Below, piece after piece: positions 34,055 to 42,727 of a stretch of DNA of 64,000 nt (positions within the stretch are counted from its first letter, which is position 1; every line of letters starts with the position of its first letter). The DNA comes from DSNY01 sp040752195 (GTDB lineage Bacteria > Pseudomonadota > Gammaproteobacteria > Burkholderiales > Burkholderiaceae_F), in contig JBFMFC010000001.1 in assembly GCA_040752195.1 (NCBI GenBank), positions 122,647 through 186,646 on the forward strand, read 5' to 3'. Under the pieces are notes generated by a model that saw only the letters and a list, made by a program, of their open reading frames with translations, searched no databases and had not been told where the DNA came from. The position numbers and the translations under genes are program-made.

Positions 34055-35050
34055 ATGCTCAACGGCAAGTCGATCTTCGTCTCCGGCGCGACTGGCTCGT
34101 TCGGCCAGCGCTTCGTCAGGACGGTGCTGGCGCGCTACCGGCCGCGACGGCTGGTGGTGTTCTCGCGCGACGAGCTGAAGCAGTACGACATGCAGCGCGC
34201 GATCGACGATCCGTGCCTGCGCTTTTTCATCGGTGACGTGCGCGACGAGACACGGCTCGTGCAGGCGATGCGCGACGTGGACTACGTGATCCACGCCGCG
34301 GCGCTCAAGCAGGTGCCCGCGGCCGAGTACAACCCGATGGAGTGCATCAAGACCAACGTGATGGGCGCGCAGCACGTGATCAACGCGGCGCTGGCCAACG
34401 AGGTCGAGCGCGTGATCGCGTTGTCCACGGACAAGGCGGCCAACCCGATCAACCTGTACGGCGCGACCAAGCTGGCATCGGACAAGCTGTTCGTCGCCGC
34501 CAACAACATCGCCGGGGGGCACCGCACGCGCTTCTCGGTCGTGCGCTACGGCAACGTGGTCGGTTCGCGCGGCTCGGTGGTGCCGCTGTTCAGGCAAATG
34601 GTGGCCGATGGCGCCAAGGAACTGCCGATCACCGACCGGCGAATGACGCGCTTCTGGATCACCTTGCAGCAGGGCGTCGATTTCGTGCTCAGATGCCTCG
34701 AAAGGATGCACGGCGGCGAGGTGTTCGTACCGAAGATCCCGTCGGCGCGCATCACCGATCTGGCCGAGGCGGTCGCGCCGGGTCTGCCGACGCGCGAAAT
34801 CGGCATCCGCCCGGGCGAGAAGCTGCACGAGGTGATGGTCCCCGCGGATGATGCGCGACTGACGCTGGAGTTCCCGGACCACTACGTGATCCAGCCCAGC
34901 ATCAGCTTCAACGTGCATCCGGACTTCGCGATCAACGCGGCGGGCGAGCACGGGCGCGGGCTGACCGAGGACTTCGAGTACAACTCGGGCACGAACCCGT
35001 GGTTCCTGACCGTTTCCGAGATCCGCGAGCTGATCGCGAAAGCCGGATGA
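34055..35050 (+). CDS. pseB: PseB, UDP-GlcNAc 4,6-dehydratase / 5-epimerase
   Basis: A 331-residue SDR of the FlaA1/PseB class, the first step of CMP-pseudaminic acid synthesis. It has the cofactor loop FVSGATGSFGQRFV and the Asp-Lys-Tyr set in STDKAANPINLYGATK (Tyr retained, unlike WbpM). C-terminal FEYNSGTNPWFL is the family ending. A GGAAG precedes the ATG at 34055. Its start is divergent from the GT2 gene; the 157 bp between them must hold promoters for both. The stop overlaps the pseC start (ATGA). Confidence 0.95.
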   Translation: MLNGKSIFVSGATGSFGQRFVRTVLARYRPRRLVVFSRDELKQYDMQRAIDDPCLRFFIGDVRDETRLVQAMRDVDYVIHAAALKQVPAAEYNPMECIKTNVMGAQHVINAALANEVERVIALSTDKAANPINLYGATKLASDKLFVAANNIAGGHRTRFSVVRYGNVVGSRGSVVPLFRQMVADGAKELPITDRRMTRFWITLQQGVDFVLRCLERMHGGEVFVPKIPSARITDLAEAVAPGLPTREIGIRPGEKLHEVMVPADDARLTLEFPDHYVIQPSISFNVHPDFAINAAGEHGRGLTEDFEYNSGTNPWFLTVSEIRELIAKAG

Positions 35051-36210
35051 GCGCGGGCTTCATCCCGTACGGGCGACAGTCGATCGACGACGCCGATGTC
35101 GCGGCAGTCGTCGAGGTGCTGCGCTCGGATTGGTTGACGCAAGGGCCCGCGATCGAGCGGTTCGAGAGCGCCGTGGCCGAGTACACCGGCGCGCGCCACG
35201 CGTGCGCGGTCGCCAATGCGACCGCTGCGCTGCATCTGGCTTGTCTGGCGCTTGAACTCGGCCCCGGCAAGCGGCTGTGGACTTCGCCGAACACGTTCCT
35301 CGCTTCAGCCAACTGTGGACGTTACTGCGGCGCCGAGGTCGATTTCGTCGATATCGATCCGCGCAGCTACAACCTGAGCGTGGAGCGCCTGGAGGAAAAA
35401 CTCGCCCGTGCCGCGCGCGAGAACCGCCTGCCGCACGTGCTGGTGACGGTCGACTTCGCGGGGCAGCCGTGCGAGGCCGATCGCATCGCCGAACTTGCCC
35501 GGCACCACGGCGTTCGCATCATCGACGATGCCTCGCACGCGATCGGAGCGACCTGGAAGGGCGAGCGCGTCGGCAGCGGGCGTTGGGCGGATATCACCGT
35601 CTTCAGCTTCCACCCGGTCAAGATCCTGACCACCGGCGAGGGCGGTGTCGCGCTCGCCAACGATGCAGAACTGCATCGGCGTGTCGCGATGCTGCGCACG
35701 CACGGCATGGTGCGCGACGCGGCGCATCTGGAGTGCAAGGACGAAGGCGGCTGGTACTACGAGCAGCAGGCGCTCGGATTCAACTATCGGATGACGGATC
35801 TGCAGGCCGCGCTCGGCTTGAGCCAACTGCGCCGCATCGACGCGTTCCTCACAGCGCGCCGGCGGCTCGCAGCGCGCTACGACCGGCTGCTCGCGGGCAG
35901 CGGACTGACGCTGCCGTGGCAGCATCCGGATGCACTGTCGTCGTACCACTTGTACCCGATCCAGTTGCCCGATCCGGCCTTGCGCCGTGAGATCTTCGAC
36001 GGTCTGCGCGCGGTCGGCATCGGCGTGCAGGTGCACTACATCCCGGTGCACCTGCAGCCGTACTACCGGCGGCTCGGTTTCAAGGCCGGTGACTTCCCCG
36101 CCGCCGAGGCGTACTACGAGCGCGCGATCTCGCTGCCGATGTACGCCGCGCTCACCGACGCGCAGCAGGACTTCGTCGTCGAGCAACTGCTGCGGCTGCT
36201 GCGCGTATGA
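35047..36210 (+). CDS. pseC: PseC, UDP-4-amino-4,6-dideoxy-N-acetyl-beta-L-altrosamine transaminase
   Basis: A 387-residue DegT-family PLP aminotransferase that puts an amino group on C4 of the PseB product. Diagnostic pieces are IPYGRQSIDDADVAAV, TSPNTFLASANC, IDDASHAIGATW, the lysine K192 in FSFHPVKILTTGEGG, and the tail HYIPVHLQPYYRRLGF that is typical for PseC. It overlaps pseB by 4 bp and the following aldo/keto reductase by 4 bp. Confidence 0.95.
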   Translation: MSAGFIPYGRQSIDDADVAAVVEVLRSDWLTQGPAIERFESAVAEYTGARHACAVANATAALHLACLALELGPGKRLWTSPNTFLASANCGRYCGAEVDFVDIDPRSYNLSVERLEEKLARAARENRLPHVLVTVDFAGQPCEADRIAELARHHGVRIIDDASHAIGATWKGERVGSGRWADITVFSFHPVKILTTGEGGVALANDAELHRRVAMLRTHGMVRDAAHLECKDEGGWYYEQQALGFNYRMTDLQAALGLSQLRRIDAFLTARRRLAARYDRLLAGSGLTLPWQHPDALSSYHLYPIQLPDPALRREIFDGLRAVGIGVQVHYIPVHLQPYYRRLGFKAGDFPAAEAYYERAISLPMYAALTDAQQDFVVEQLLRLLRV

Positions 36211-37103
36211 ACCTTGCCGCGCGCATCGCGCTGGGCACGGCGCAGTTCGGGCTCGACTACGGTGTGACCAATCGCGGCGGGCAAGTGCCGGAGGATGGCG
36301 TTCGCGCCGTGCTGGCGCGAGCGCACGAACTGGGCACTGAATGGCTCGACACGGCCGCCGCTTACGGTACGGCCGAAACCGTGGTCGGCCGGCTGGCCGG
36401 CCCCGAGTCCGGGTTCAGAATCTGCACGAAGGTGGTCTGCGCCGCCGACGCGGCCGACCCGGTCGGACGCGCGCAGCAGCAGTTCGAGGCGTCGCTTGCG
36501 CGACTCCGCCGCCGGAGCGCGGACGTGCTGATGATCCACGACGCGCAACAACTGCTCGGTGCGGAGGGCGAAGCGCTGTATCGCTGGTTCATCGCGCAGA
36601 AGGAAGCAGGGCGGGCGCGCGCGATCGGCGCATCGGTCTACGACGGGGCCGAAGCGCTCGCGCTGACGGAGCACTATCGCCTGGACTGGATTCAGCTGCC
36701 GCTGAACGTGCTCGACCAGCGCGCGCTGGTTGGCGGTGCGCTCGCGCGGCTCAAGTTGCGCGGCGTATCGATTCAAGCGCGCTCGGCGCTGCTGCAGGGG
36801 CTGCTGCTCGCCGATCCGGCCTGCCTGCCGGCGGTGCTGGCTGCGGCGCGCGCGCCGCTGGCGCGGGTGCGCGCGGCGGCCGCTGCATGCGGGGTATCGC
36901 CGCTCGCCCTGGCGTTGGGGTTTGTCGCGAGCGTGGCGGAGGTGGATCTGATCGTGCTTGGCGTGGAGTCCCCTGCGCAGTTCGACGAATGCGTGCACGC
37001 ACTCGGCACGCCGGCCGAGGCAAGTTGGCGCGATTTGGCCTGCAACGATGCCGTGGTCGTCGACCCGCGTCGTTGGCCGGCCGGCGTGCGAGTGGCGGGT
37101 TAG
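36207..37103 (+). CDS. Aldo/keto reductase family protein within the pse operon
   Basis: A 298-residue TIM-barrel oxidoreductase. LGTAQFGLDYGVTN opens the barrel; Asp and Tyr of the catalytic tetrad are in DTAAAYGTAE, Lys in TKVV and His in MIHDAQ. It is not one of the six enzymes of the known pseudaminic acid route, but its start overlaps pseC and it precedes three more pse-type genes, so it is translated as part of the operon. It could reduce a keto group on the nonulosonate or one of its precursors. No substrate can be named. Confidence 0.83.
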   Translation: MNLAARIALGTAQFGLDYGVTNRGGQVPEDGVRAVLARAHELGTEWLDTAAAYGTAETVVGRLAGPESGFRICTKVVCAADAADPVGRAQQQFEASLARLRRRSADVLMIHDAQQLLGAEGEALYRWFIAQKEAGRARAIGASVYDGAEALALTEHYRLDWIQLPLNVLDQRALVGGALARLKLRGVSIQARSALLQGLLLADPACLPAVLAAARAPLARVRAAAAACGVSPLALALGFVASVAEVDLIVLGVESPAQFDECVHALGTPAEASWRDLACNDAVVVDPRRWPAGVRVAG

Positions 37104-37113
37104 GGACCGGACG

Positions 37114-37884
37114 ATGGAAGTCCTGGGTGTGCTGCAGGCGCGCGTGTCGTCGAGCCGGTTGCCGGGCAAGGTGCTGCGGCCGCTGCTCGGTACGCCGATG
37201 ATCGCGCGGCAGATCGAACGGCTGCGGCGCACGCGCACGCTGCAGGCGCTGGTGCTCGCGACGTCGACCGATCCCAGCGACGATGCGCTCGCGCGCTGGG
37301 CGCAGGATGCGGGCGTGCCCGTGTACCGCGGTTCGCTCGGCGACGTGCTCGATCGCTTCGTTGGCGCCGCGCGCCCGTACGCGCCCAGGCACGTGGCGCG
37401 ACTGACCGGCGACTGCCCGCTCGCCGATCCCGCGGTGATCGACCTCGTCGTCACACGCCATCTGGAAGGCGACACCGACTACACGAGCAACACGATCGAG
37501 CCGACCTGGCCCGACGGGCTCGACGTCGAGGTGATGACGATGGCCGCGCTCGAGACTGCCGCGCGCGAGGCGCCCGCGCAGTTCCAGCGCGAGCACGTGA
37601 CCCAGTTCATCGTCCGCCAGCCTGAACGCTTCCGGCTGCGGAACGTACGCGCCGACAACGATCTGTCGGCGCTGCGCTGGACCGTCGACGAACCCGCGGA
37701 CTTCGAGCTCGTCGAGGCGATCTACACGGCGCTGTACCCGTCGAAGCCGGCCTTCGGTACGGCCGACATCCTCGCGTTCCTGCAGCACAATCCGCAGTGG
37801 ATGACGCACAACACGCAACACGCGCGCAACGAGGGGCTGGCCCGTTCGATCGCGCGCGAACTGCAAGGGCGGGGCAAGCCATGA
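37114..37884 (+). CDS. SpsF-type cytidylyltransferase-like protein, probable PseF equivalent
   Basis: A 256-residue nucleotidyltransferase-fold protein (GT-A/CMP-KDO synthetase type): VLQARVSSSRLPGKVL is the NTP-binding loop, with RLTGDCPLADPAVID and WPDGLDVEVM following. SpsF proteins stand where pseF is found in many pse and leg operons, so it probably makes CMP-Pse. The match to Campylobacter PseF itself is loose. Its ATG at 37114 lies 10 nt after the aldo/keto reductase stop, and it overlaps the next gene by 4 bp. Confidence 0.78.
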   Translation: MEVLGVLQARVSSSRLPGKVLRPLLGTPMIARQIERLRRTRTLQALVLATSTDPSDDALARWAQDAGVPVYRGSLGDVLDRFVGAARPYAPRHVARLTGDCPLADPAVIDLVVTRHLEGDTDYTSNTIEPTWPDGLDVEVMTMAALETAAREAPAQFQREHVTQFIVRQPERFRLRNVRADNDLSALRWTVDEPADFELVEAIYTALYPSKPAFGTADILAFLQHNPQWMTHNTQHARNEGLARSIARELQGRGKP

Positions 37885-39176
37885 GGATCGAGCATCGGTA
37901 CCGGAACTCCGAGCAGTGGCTGGCGCGCGCGCTGAAGACGATCCCGCTCGGGTCGCAGACCTTCAGCAAGAGCAGGACGCAGTATCCCTACGGGGTGTCG
38001 CCGTACTTCATCGAGCGCGGCACCGGCAGCCATGTGTGGGACGCCGACGGCAACGAGTACGTCGACTTCATCATGAGCCTGGCGGCCGTGACACTCGGCT
38101 ACCAGGATCCGGATGTCACCGACGCGGTGCGCAGGCAGCTCGAGGTCGGCGTCATCTTCTCTCTGCCGCACCGGCTTGAGATGGAAGTCGCCGAGGCGAT
38201 CGTCGAGGCGGTGCCGTGCGCGGAGATGGTCCGCTTCGGCAAGAACGGGTCGGACGCCACCGCCGGCGCGATCCGGCTGGCGCGCGCGGTGACGGGGCGT
38301 GATCGCGTGGCCGTGTGCGGCTACCACGGCTGGCAGGACTGGTACATCGGCTCGACCGCACGCAACAAGGGCGTGCCGCGGGCGGTGCGCGACCTGACGC
38401 ACACGTTCGCCTACAACGACCTGTCTTCGCTGCAGGCGTTGCTCGACGAGCACCCGAACGAATTCGCGGCCGTGATCCTGGAGCCGATGAACGTCGCCGA
38501 GCCGGCGGCGGGGTTCCTGCAGGGTGTCAAGGATCTGACGCATCGGCACGGCGCGCTGCTTGTGTTCGACGAGACGATCACGGGTTTTCGCTACGAGATC
38601 GGTGGCGCCCAGCAGCGCTTCGGCGTCGTGCCTGATCTGGCGACCTTCGGCAAAGGACTGGCGAATGGCTATCCCGTGTCCGCCGTCGCAGGCCGCGCCG
38701 AGATCATGCGCGCGATGGAGGAGATCTTCTTCTCGTTCACGTTCGGCGGAGAGCTGCTGTCGCTCGCCGCCGCGAAGGCGACGCTTGCCAAGCTGCGGCG
38801 TGAGCCGGTGATCGAAACGCTAAAGCAGCGCGGCGCGCGAGTCATGCGCGGACTGCAGACCCTGCTCGATGTGCACGGCGCCGGCGGCTTCCTCGGCGTG
38901 GCGGGCGACTCGACCTGGTCGTTCGTGACGATCAAGGACGCGGCGCCGTACACGAGCTGGCAGATCAAGACGCTGTTCCTGCAGGAGATGTTCGCGCGCG
39001 GCATCCTGACCGTCGGCACGCACAACCTGTGCTACGCGCACGGCGACGCGGAGATCGATCGGCTGCTGGCGGTCTATGGCGAAGTGGTGCCGCTGCTGGC
39101 CGACGCGGTGAAGAACGGTCGCCTGGAGTCACTGCTGCGCTGCGCGCCGCTCGAGCCGCTGTTCAAGGTGCGATGA
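37881..39176 (+). CDS. Class III aminotransferase (glutamate-1-semialdehyde aminomutase-like) in the pse operon
   Basis: A 431-residue fold-type I PLP enzyme: YVDFIMSLAAVTLGY, MVRFGKNGSDATAGAIRLAR, GYHGWQDWYIG, VFDETITGFR and the Schiff-base lysine K258 in DLATFGKGLANGYP. Overlapping starts and stops bind it to the SpsF-like gene and to pseG. It is not HemL, which sits elsewhere in such genomes and lacks the N-terminal YRNSEQWLARA. A second aminotransferase besides PseC means another amino group may be set, perhaps on a product of the aldo/keto reductase. Substrate unknown. Confidence 0.84.
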   Translation: MRIEHRYRNSEQWLARALKTIPLGSQTFSKSRTQYPYGVSPYFIERGTGSHVWDADGNEYVDFIMSLAAVTLGYQDPDVTDAVRRQLEVGVIFSLPHRLEMEVAEAIVEAVPCAEMVRFGKNGSDATAGAIRLARAVTGRDRVAVCGYHGWQDWYIGSTARNKGVPRAVRDLTHTFAYNDLSSLQALLDEHPNEFAAVILEPMNVAEPAAGFLQGVKDLTHRHGALLVFDETITGFRYEIGGAQQRFGVVPDLATFGKGLANGYPVSAVAGRAEIMRAMEEIFFSFTFGGELLSLAAAKATLAKLRREPVIETLKQRGARVMRGLQTLLDVHGAGGFLGVAGDSTWSFVTIKDAAPYTSWQIKTLFLQEMFARGILTVGTHNLCYAHGDAEIDRLLAVYGEVVPLLADAVKNGRLESLLRCAPLEPLFKVR

Positions 39177-40693
39177 CGACGGTTGCCTTTCGCGTCGACG
39201 CCGGCGACCGCATCGGCTTGGGCCATGCGATGCGCTGTCTGGCGCTGGCCGACGCGCTCGCCGCGCGCGGCGCGCGGACGGCGTTCGTCGCCGCGGCTTT
39301 GCCGGAAGAAACGGCGGCCCAGCTGCGCGCGCGCGGCCATGCGGTGCTGGCATTGGAAAGCGCGGGCGAAGCGCTGCGCGGCGAGGCAGGCAGCGAACTC
39401 GATGCCGCTGCTCAGCGCGCCGATGCGGTGGCGACGCGCGACGGGCTCGCGGCACTCGGGCGGCCGGACTGGGTCGTCGTCGATCACTACCGTCTCGGCC
39501 TCGAGTGGGAGCGCGCTGCGGCCGGATTCGCGCGACGCGTCGCGGTGATCGACGACAACGCCCGTCGCGCGCACGACTGCGACTTGCTGATCGATCACAA
39601 CGTGTCGGCGGACTGGGCACAGTACGACGGTCTGCTGCCGGCGCGCACGGTGCGCCTGACGGGGCCGCGGTTCGCGCTGCTGCGCGAGGGCTTCGCCCGC
39701 GCAAACGACCCGGCGCCCCGGCCGCGCGCGGCCGTCTCGCGGCTGCTCGTTGCGTTTGGAGGCGCCGATCCGACCGGGGAGACGTTGAAGGCGCTCAGTG
39801 CGTTGGCAGCGCCCGGTGTGGCTGCGCTCGCGGTCGATGTCGTGGTCGGAGCCGCGAATCCCCGGCTCGCGGCCATCCGCCGCCGCGCGGATGCGCGCGG
39901 CGGTGCCCGCGTTCGAGTCGACGCCCAGCGCATGCACGAGCTGATCGATGAGGCCGACCTGGCGATCGGCGCCGCCGGCGTCAGCGCGCTGGAACGCTGC
40001 GCGATGGGGCTGCCGTCGCTGCTGATCGCGGTGGCGGACAACCAGGTGCCGATCGCGCACGCGCTCGCGCAGCGCGGTGCGGCCGTCTATCTGGGCAGGG
40101 CAGAGGACGTGGACGAGGACCGCCTCGCGCGGGCCGTTGGCGGGCTGATGGCCATGCCGGACCTCGTGCGAACGATGGCGCAGAAAGCGGCAGACACATG
40201 CGACGGCCACGGCGCGCGCCGTGTCGCTGCGCGGATGCTGTCGTTCGACCTTCGACTGCGGCCGGCGGCGGCGACCGACAGCGAACGCGTGCTCGCCTGG
40301 CGCAATGACGAGTCGACGCGCCGCCACGCGCTCGACCCCGCGCCGATCGAGCCCGCGCGCCATGCGGCCTGGTTTGCCGAACGACTCAAGGACGATCACA
40401 GCGTGCTGCTGATCGGCGAAGACGACCGCGGGCCGGTGGGCGTATTGCGGTACGACCTGCGCGGCACGACGGCCCGCGTGTCCGTATATCTGGTGCCTGA
40501 GCGGCATGGCGAAGGGCTCGGCCCGCTGCTGCTGCACGCGGGGCACCGCTGGTTGACTGCGAACCGGCCGGCTGTGCAAGCGATCGACGCCGAGGTTCTG
40601 GCGGAGAATCACGCCTCGCGGCTGGCATTCGCCGAAGCGGGCTACGAGTTGCGCCAATTCACGCTGCGGCATCGGCTGCCGTCGCAGGAGTGA
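39173..40693 (+). CDS. pseG: PseG-PseH fusion: UDP-sugar hydrolase plus GNAT N-acetyltransferase
   Basis: A 506-residue two-domain protein. Residues about 1-340 are PseG, a GT-B-like hydrolase that removes UDP from UDP-2,4-diacetamido-trideoxy-altropyranose: FRVDAGDRIGLGHAMRCLAL holds the catalytic His, with FGGADPTGETLKAL and GAAGVSALERCAMGLPSL following. From about residue 345 a GNAT domain begins (LRPAAATDSERVLAWRNDES) with the acetyl-CoA part ending AENHASRLAFAEAGYEL. The second half would supply the PseH acetylation at N4. Fusion of two consecutive pathway steps is known in other genera too. Confidence 0.92.
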   Translation: MTTVAFRVDAGDRIGLGHAMRCLALADALAARGARTAFVAAALPEETAAQLRARGHAVLALESAGEALRGEAGSELDAAAQRADAVATRDGLAALGRPDWVVVDHYRLGLEWERAAAGFARRVAVIDDNARRAHDCDLLIDHNVSADWAQYDGLLPARTVRLTGPRFALLREGFARANDPAPRPRAAVSRLLVAFGGADPTGETLKALSALAAPGVAALAVDVVVGAANPRLAAIRRRADARGGARVRVDAQRMHELIDEADLAIGAAGVSALERCAMGLPSLLIAVADNQVPIAHALAQRGAAVYLGRAEDVDEDRLARAVGGLMAMPDLVRTMAQKAADTCDGHGARRVAARMLSFDLRLRPAAATDSERVLAWRNDESTRRHALDPAPIEPARHAAWFAERLKDDHSVLLIGEDDRGPVGVLRYDLRGTTARVSVYLVPERHGEGLGPLLLHAGHRWLTANRPAVQAIDAEVLAENHASRLAFAEAGYELRQFTLRHRLPSQE

Positions 40694-40695
40694 CG

Positions 40696-41745
40696 ATGTC
40701 CATCCGGATTGAACAGCAGCAGATCGGGCTCGACCATCCGCCGTTCGTGATCGCGGAGATGTCGGGCAACCACAACGGCTCGCTCGACCGCGCGCTGGCG
40801 ATCGTCGACGCGATCGCCGATGCCGGCGCGCAGGCGCTGAAGCTGCAAACCTACACGGCCGATACGATGACGCTGGATCTGGCCGAACGCGAGTTCGTGA
40901 TCGACGATCCGGCCAGCCTGTGGGCGGGGCGCACGCTGTACGACTTGTATCGCGAGGCGCACACGCCGTGGGACTGGCACGCGCCGATCTTCGAACGCGC
41001 GCGCGCGCGCGGCCTCGTGGCGTTTTCGACGCCGTTCGATGCGACCGCGGTGGACTTGCTCGAATCGCTCGACGTGCCCTGCTACAAGATCGCGTCGTTC
41101 GAGAACGTCGACCTACCGCTGATCCGCCGGGTGGCCGCCACCGGCAAGCCGCTGATCATCTCGACCGGGTTGGCCACGCTCGCCGAGATCGCCGAGGCCG
41201 TCGCGGCTGCACGCGACTGCGGCTGCCGCGATCTGGTGCTGCTGAAGTGCACGAGCGCCTACCCGGCATCCCCCGCGGACAGCGATCTTCGAACGATTCC
41301 GCATCTGCGCGCGGCATTCGGCTGCGAGGTCGGGCTGTCCGACCACACGCTCGGCATCGGCGCGGCGCTGGCATCGATCGCGCTCGGCGCCACCGTGATC
41401 GAGAAGCACGTGACGCTGCGGCGCGCAGACGGCGGCGTGGACAGCGCGTTCTCGCTGGAGCCGCAGGAGCTGAAGCAGCTCGTCGAAGACGCCGAGCGCG
41501 CGCGGCTGGCACTCGGCGACGTGCGCTACGGGCCGAGCGACAACGAAGTCAATTCGCTGCGTTTCCGCCGGTCGCTGTACGTCGTTCGCGCGGTCCGGCG
41601 CGGCGAGCCGTTCACGCGCGAGAACGTTCGTGCGATCCGACCCGGTCTGGGACTGCCTCCCAGGCACTTTGAGCAGGTGCTTGGCCGGTGCGCCGCGCGC
41701 GACATCGCCGCCGGCACCGCGCTGGCGTGGGATCTGATCGCCTGA
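40696..41745 (+). CDS. pseI: PseI, pseudaminic acid synthase
   Basis: A 349-residue NeuB-family TIM barrel that condenses the PseG product with phosphoenolpyruvate, giving the nine-carbon nonulosonate. Typical pieces are FVIAEMSGNHNGSLDRAL, KLQTYTADTMT, FSTPFDATAVDLLE, YKIASFENVDLPLI and GLSDHTLG; residues after about 290 form the SAF (antifreeze-like) domain RSLYVVRAVRRGEPF. The ATG at 40696 has AGGAG 5 nt upstream; a GTG at 40690 would overlap pseG. Confidence 0.95.
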   Translation: MSIRIEQQQIGLDHPPFVIAEMSGNHNGSLDRALAIVDAIADAGAQALKLQTYTADTMTLDLAEREFVIDDPASLWAGRTLYDLYREAHTPWDWHAPIFERARARGLVAFSTPFDATAVDLLESLDVPCYKIASFENVDLPLIRRVAATGKPLIISTGLATLAEIAEAVAAARDCGCRDLVLLKCTSAYPASPADSDLRTIPHLRAAFGCEVGLSDHTLGIGAALASIALGATVIEKHVTLRRADGGVDSAFSLEPQELKQLVEDAERARLALGDVRYGPSDNEVNSLRFRRSLYVVRAVRRGEPFTRENVRAIRPGLGLPPRHFEQVLGRCAARDIAAGTALAWDLIA

Positions 41746-41772
41746 TCGCGGGCGCCACTTCGAGGATCACCG

Positions 41773-42720
41773 ATGAGAGAAGGCAACTCCGTACTTGTGA
41801 CCGGCGGCGCCGGTTTTCTCGGCTCGCACCTGTGCGAGCGGCTGCTCAAGGATGGCCGCGAAGTCGTGTGCGTCGACAACTTCTTCACCGGCACGCGGCG
41901 CAACGTCGAGCACCTGCTCGGGCACCGGCACTTCGAGCTGCTGCGGCACGACGTCACCTTCCCGCTGTACGTCGAGACCGACCAGATCTACAACCTCGCG
42001 TGCCCGGCCAGTCCGATCCACTACCAGTTCGACCCGGTGCAGACGACCAAGACCAGCGTGCACGGCGCGATCAACATGCTGGGGCTGGCCAAGCGGCTGC
42101 GTGCGCGCATCCTGCAGGCGTCGACCTCCGAGGTCTACGGCGACCCGGAAGTGCACCCGCAGACCGAGGACTACTGGGGCCGCGTCAACCCGATCGGCAT
42201 CCGCAGCTGCTACGACGAAGGCAAGCGTTGCGCCGAGACGCTGTTCTTCGACTACTGGCGCCAGCACAAGCTAGAGATCAAGGTCGTTCGCATCTTCAAC
42301 ACCTACGGGCCGCGCATGCACCCGAACGACGGCCGCGTGGTCAGCAACTTCATCGTGCAGGCGTTGAAGGGGCAGGACATCACGATCTACGGCACCGGCG
42401 AGCAGACGCGCTCGTTCTGCTATGTCGACGACCTGATCGAGGCGCTGGTGCGGATGATGGCGACTGACCCCGGGTTCACCGGGCCGGTCAACGTCGGAAA
42501 CCCGGTCGAGTTCACGATGCTGGAACTCGCCGAGCGGGTGCTCAAGCTCGTCGGCGGCCGCTCCAAGCTCGTATTCAAGCCGCTGCCGGAGGATGACCCG
42601 AAGCAGCGCCAGCCGGACATCACGTTGGCGAAGGCAAAGCTCGGCTGGCAGCCAAAGGTGGCGTTGGAGGACGGATTGAAGGAGACGATCGCGTACTTCC
42701 GGCAGTTGCTGGGAAGCTGA
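41773..42720 (+). CDS. uxs: UDP-glucuronate decarboxylase (UDP-xylose synthase)
   Basis: A 315-residue SDR of the UXS class that converts UDP-GlcA to UDP-xylose. It has VLVTGGAGFLGSHLCERLL, YNLACPASPIHYQFDPV, ASTSEVYGDPEVHPQ, the YDEGKR Tyr-Lys pair and NTYGPRMHPNDGRVVSNF, all characteristic of UXS and not of RmlB. Needs UDP-glucose 6-dehydrogenase, which is not in this window; galU at 48157 provides UDP-glucose. It implies xylose or a derivative in the glycan made by this cluster. Confidence 0.92.
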   Translation: MREGNSVLVTGGAGFLGSHLCERLLKDGREVVCVDNFFTGTRRNVEHLLGHRHFELLRHDVTFPLYVETDQIYNLACPASPIHYQFDPVQTTKTSVHGAINMLGLAKRLRARILQASTSEVYGDPEVHPQTEDYWGRVNPIGIRSCYDEGKRCAETLFFDYWRQHKLEIKVVRIFNTYGPRMHPNDGRVVSNFIVQALKGQDITIYGTGEQTRSFCYVDDLIEALVRMMATDPGFTGPVNVGNPVEFTMLELAERVLKLVGGRSKLVFKPLPEDDPKQRQPDITLAKAKLGWQPKVALEDGLKETIAYFRQLLGS

Positions 42721-42727
42721 GGCGTCG

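Noticed and set aside
37881..39176. HemL (glutamate-1-semialdehyde aminomutase) of haem synthesis
   Set aside because: Position inside the pse operon with overlapping starts, and an N-terminal extension unlike HemL; better regarded as a sugar-cluster aminotransferase.
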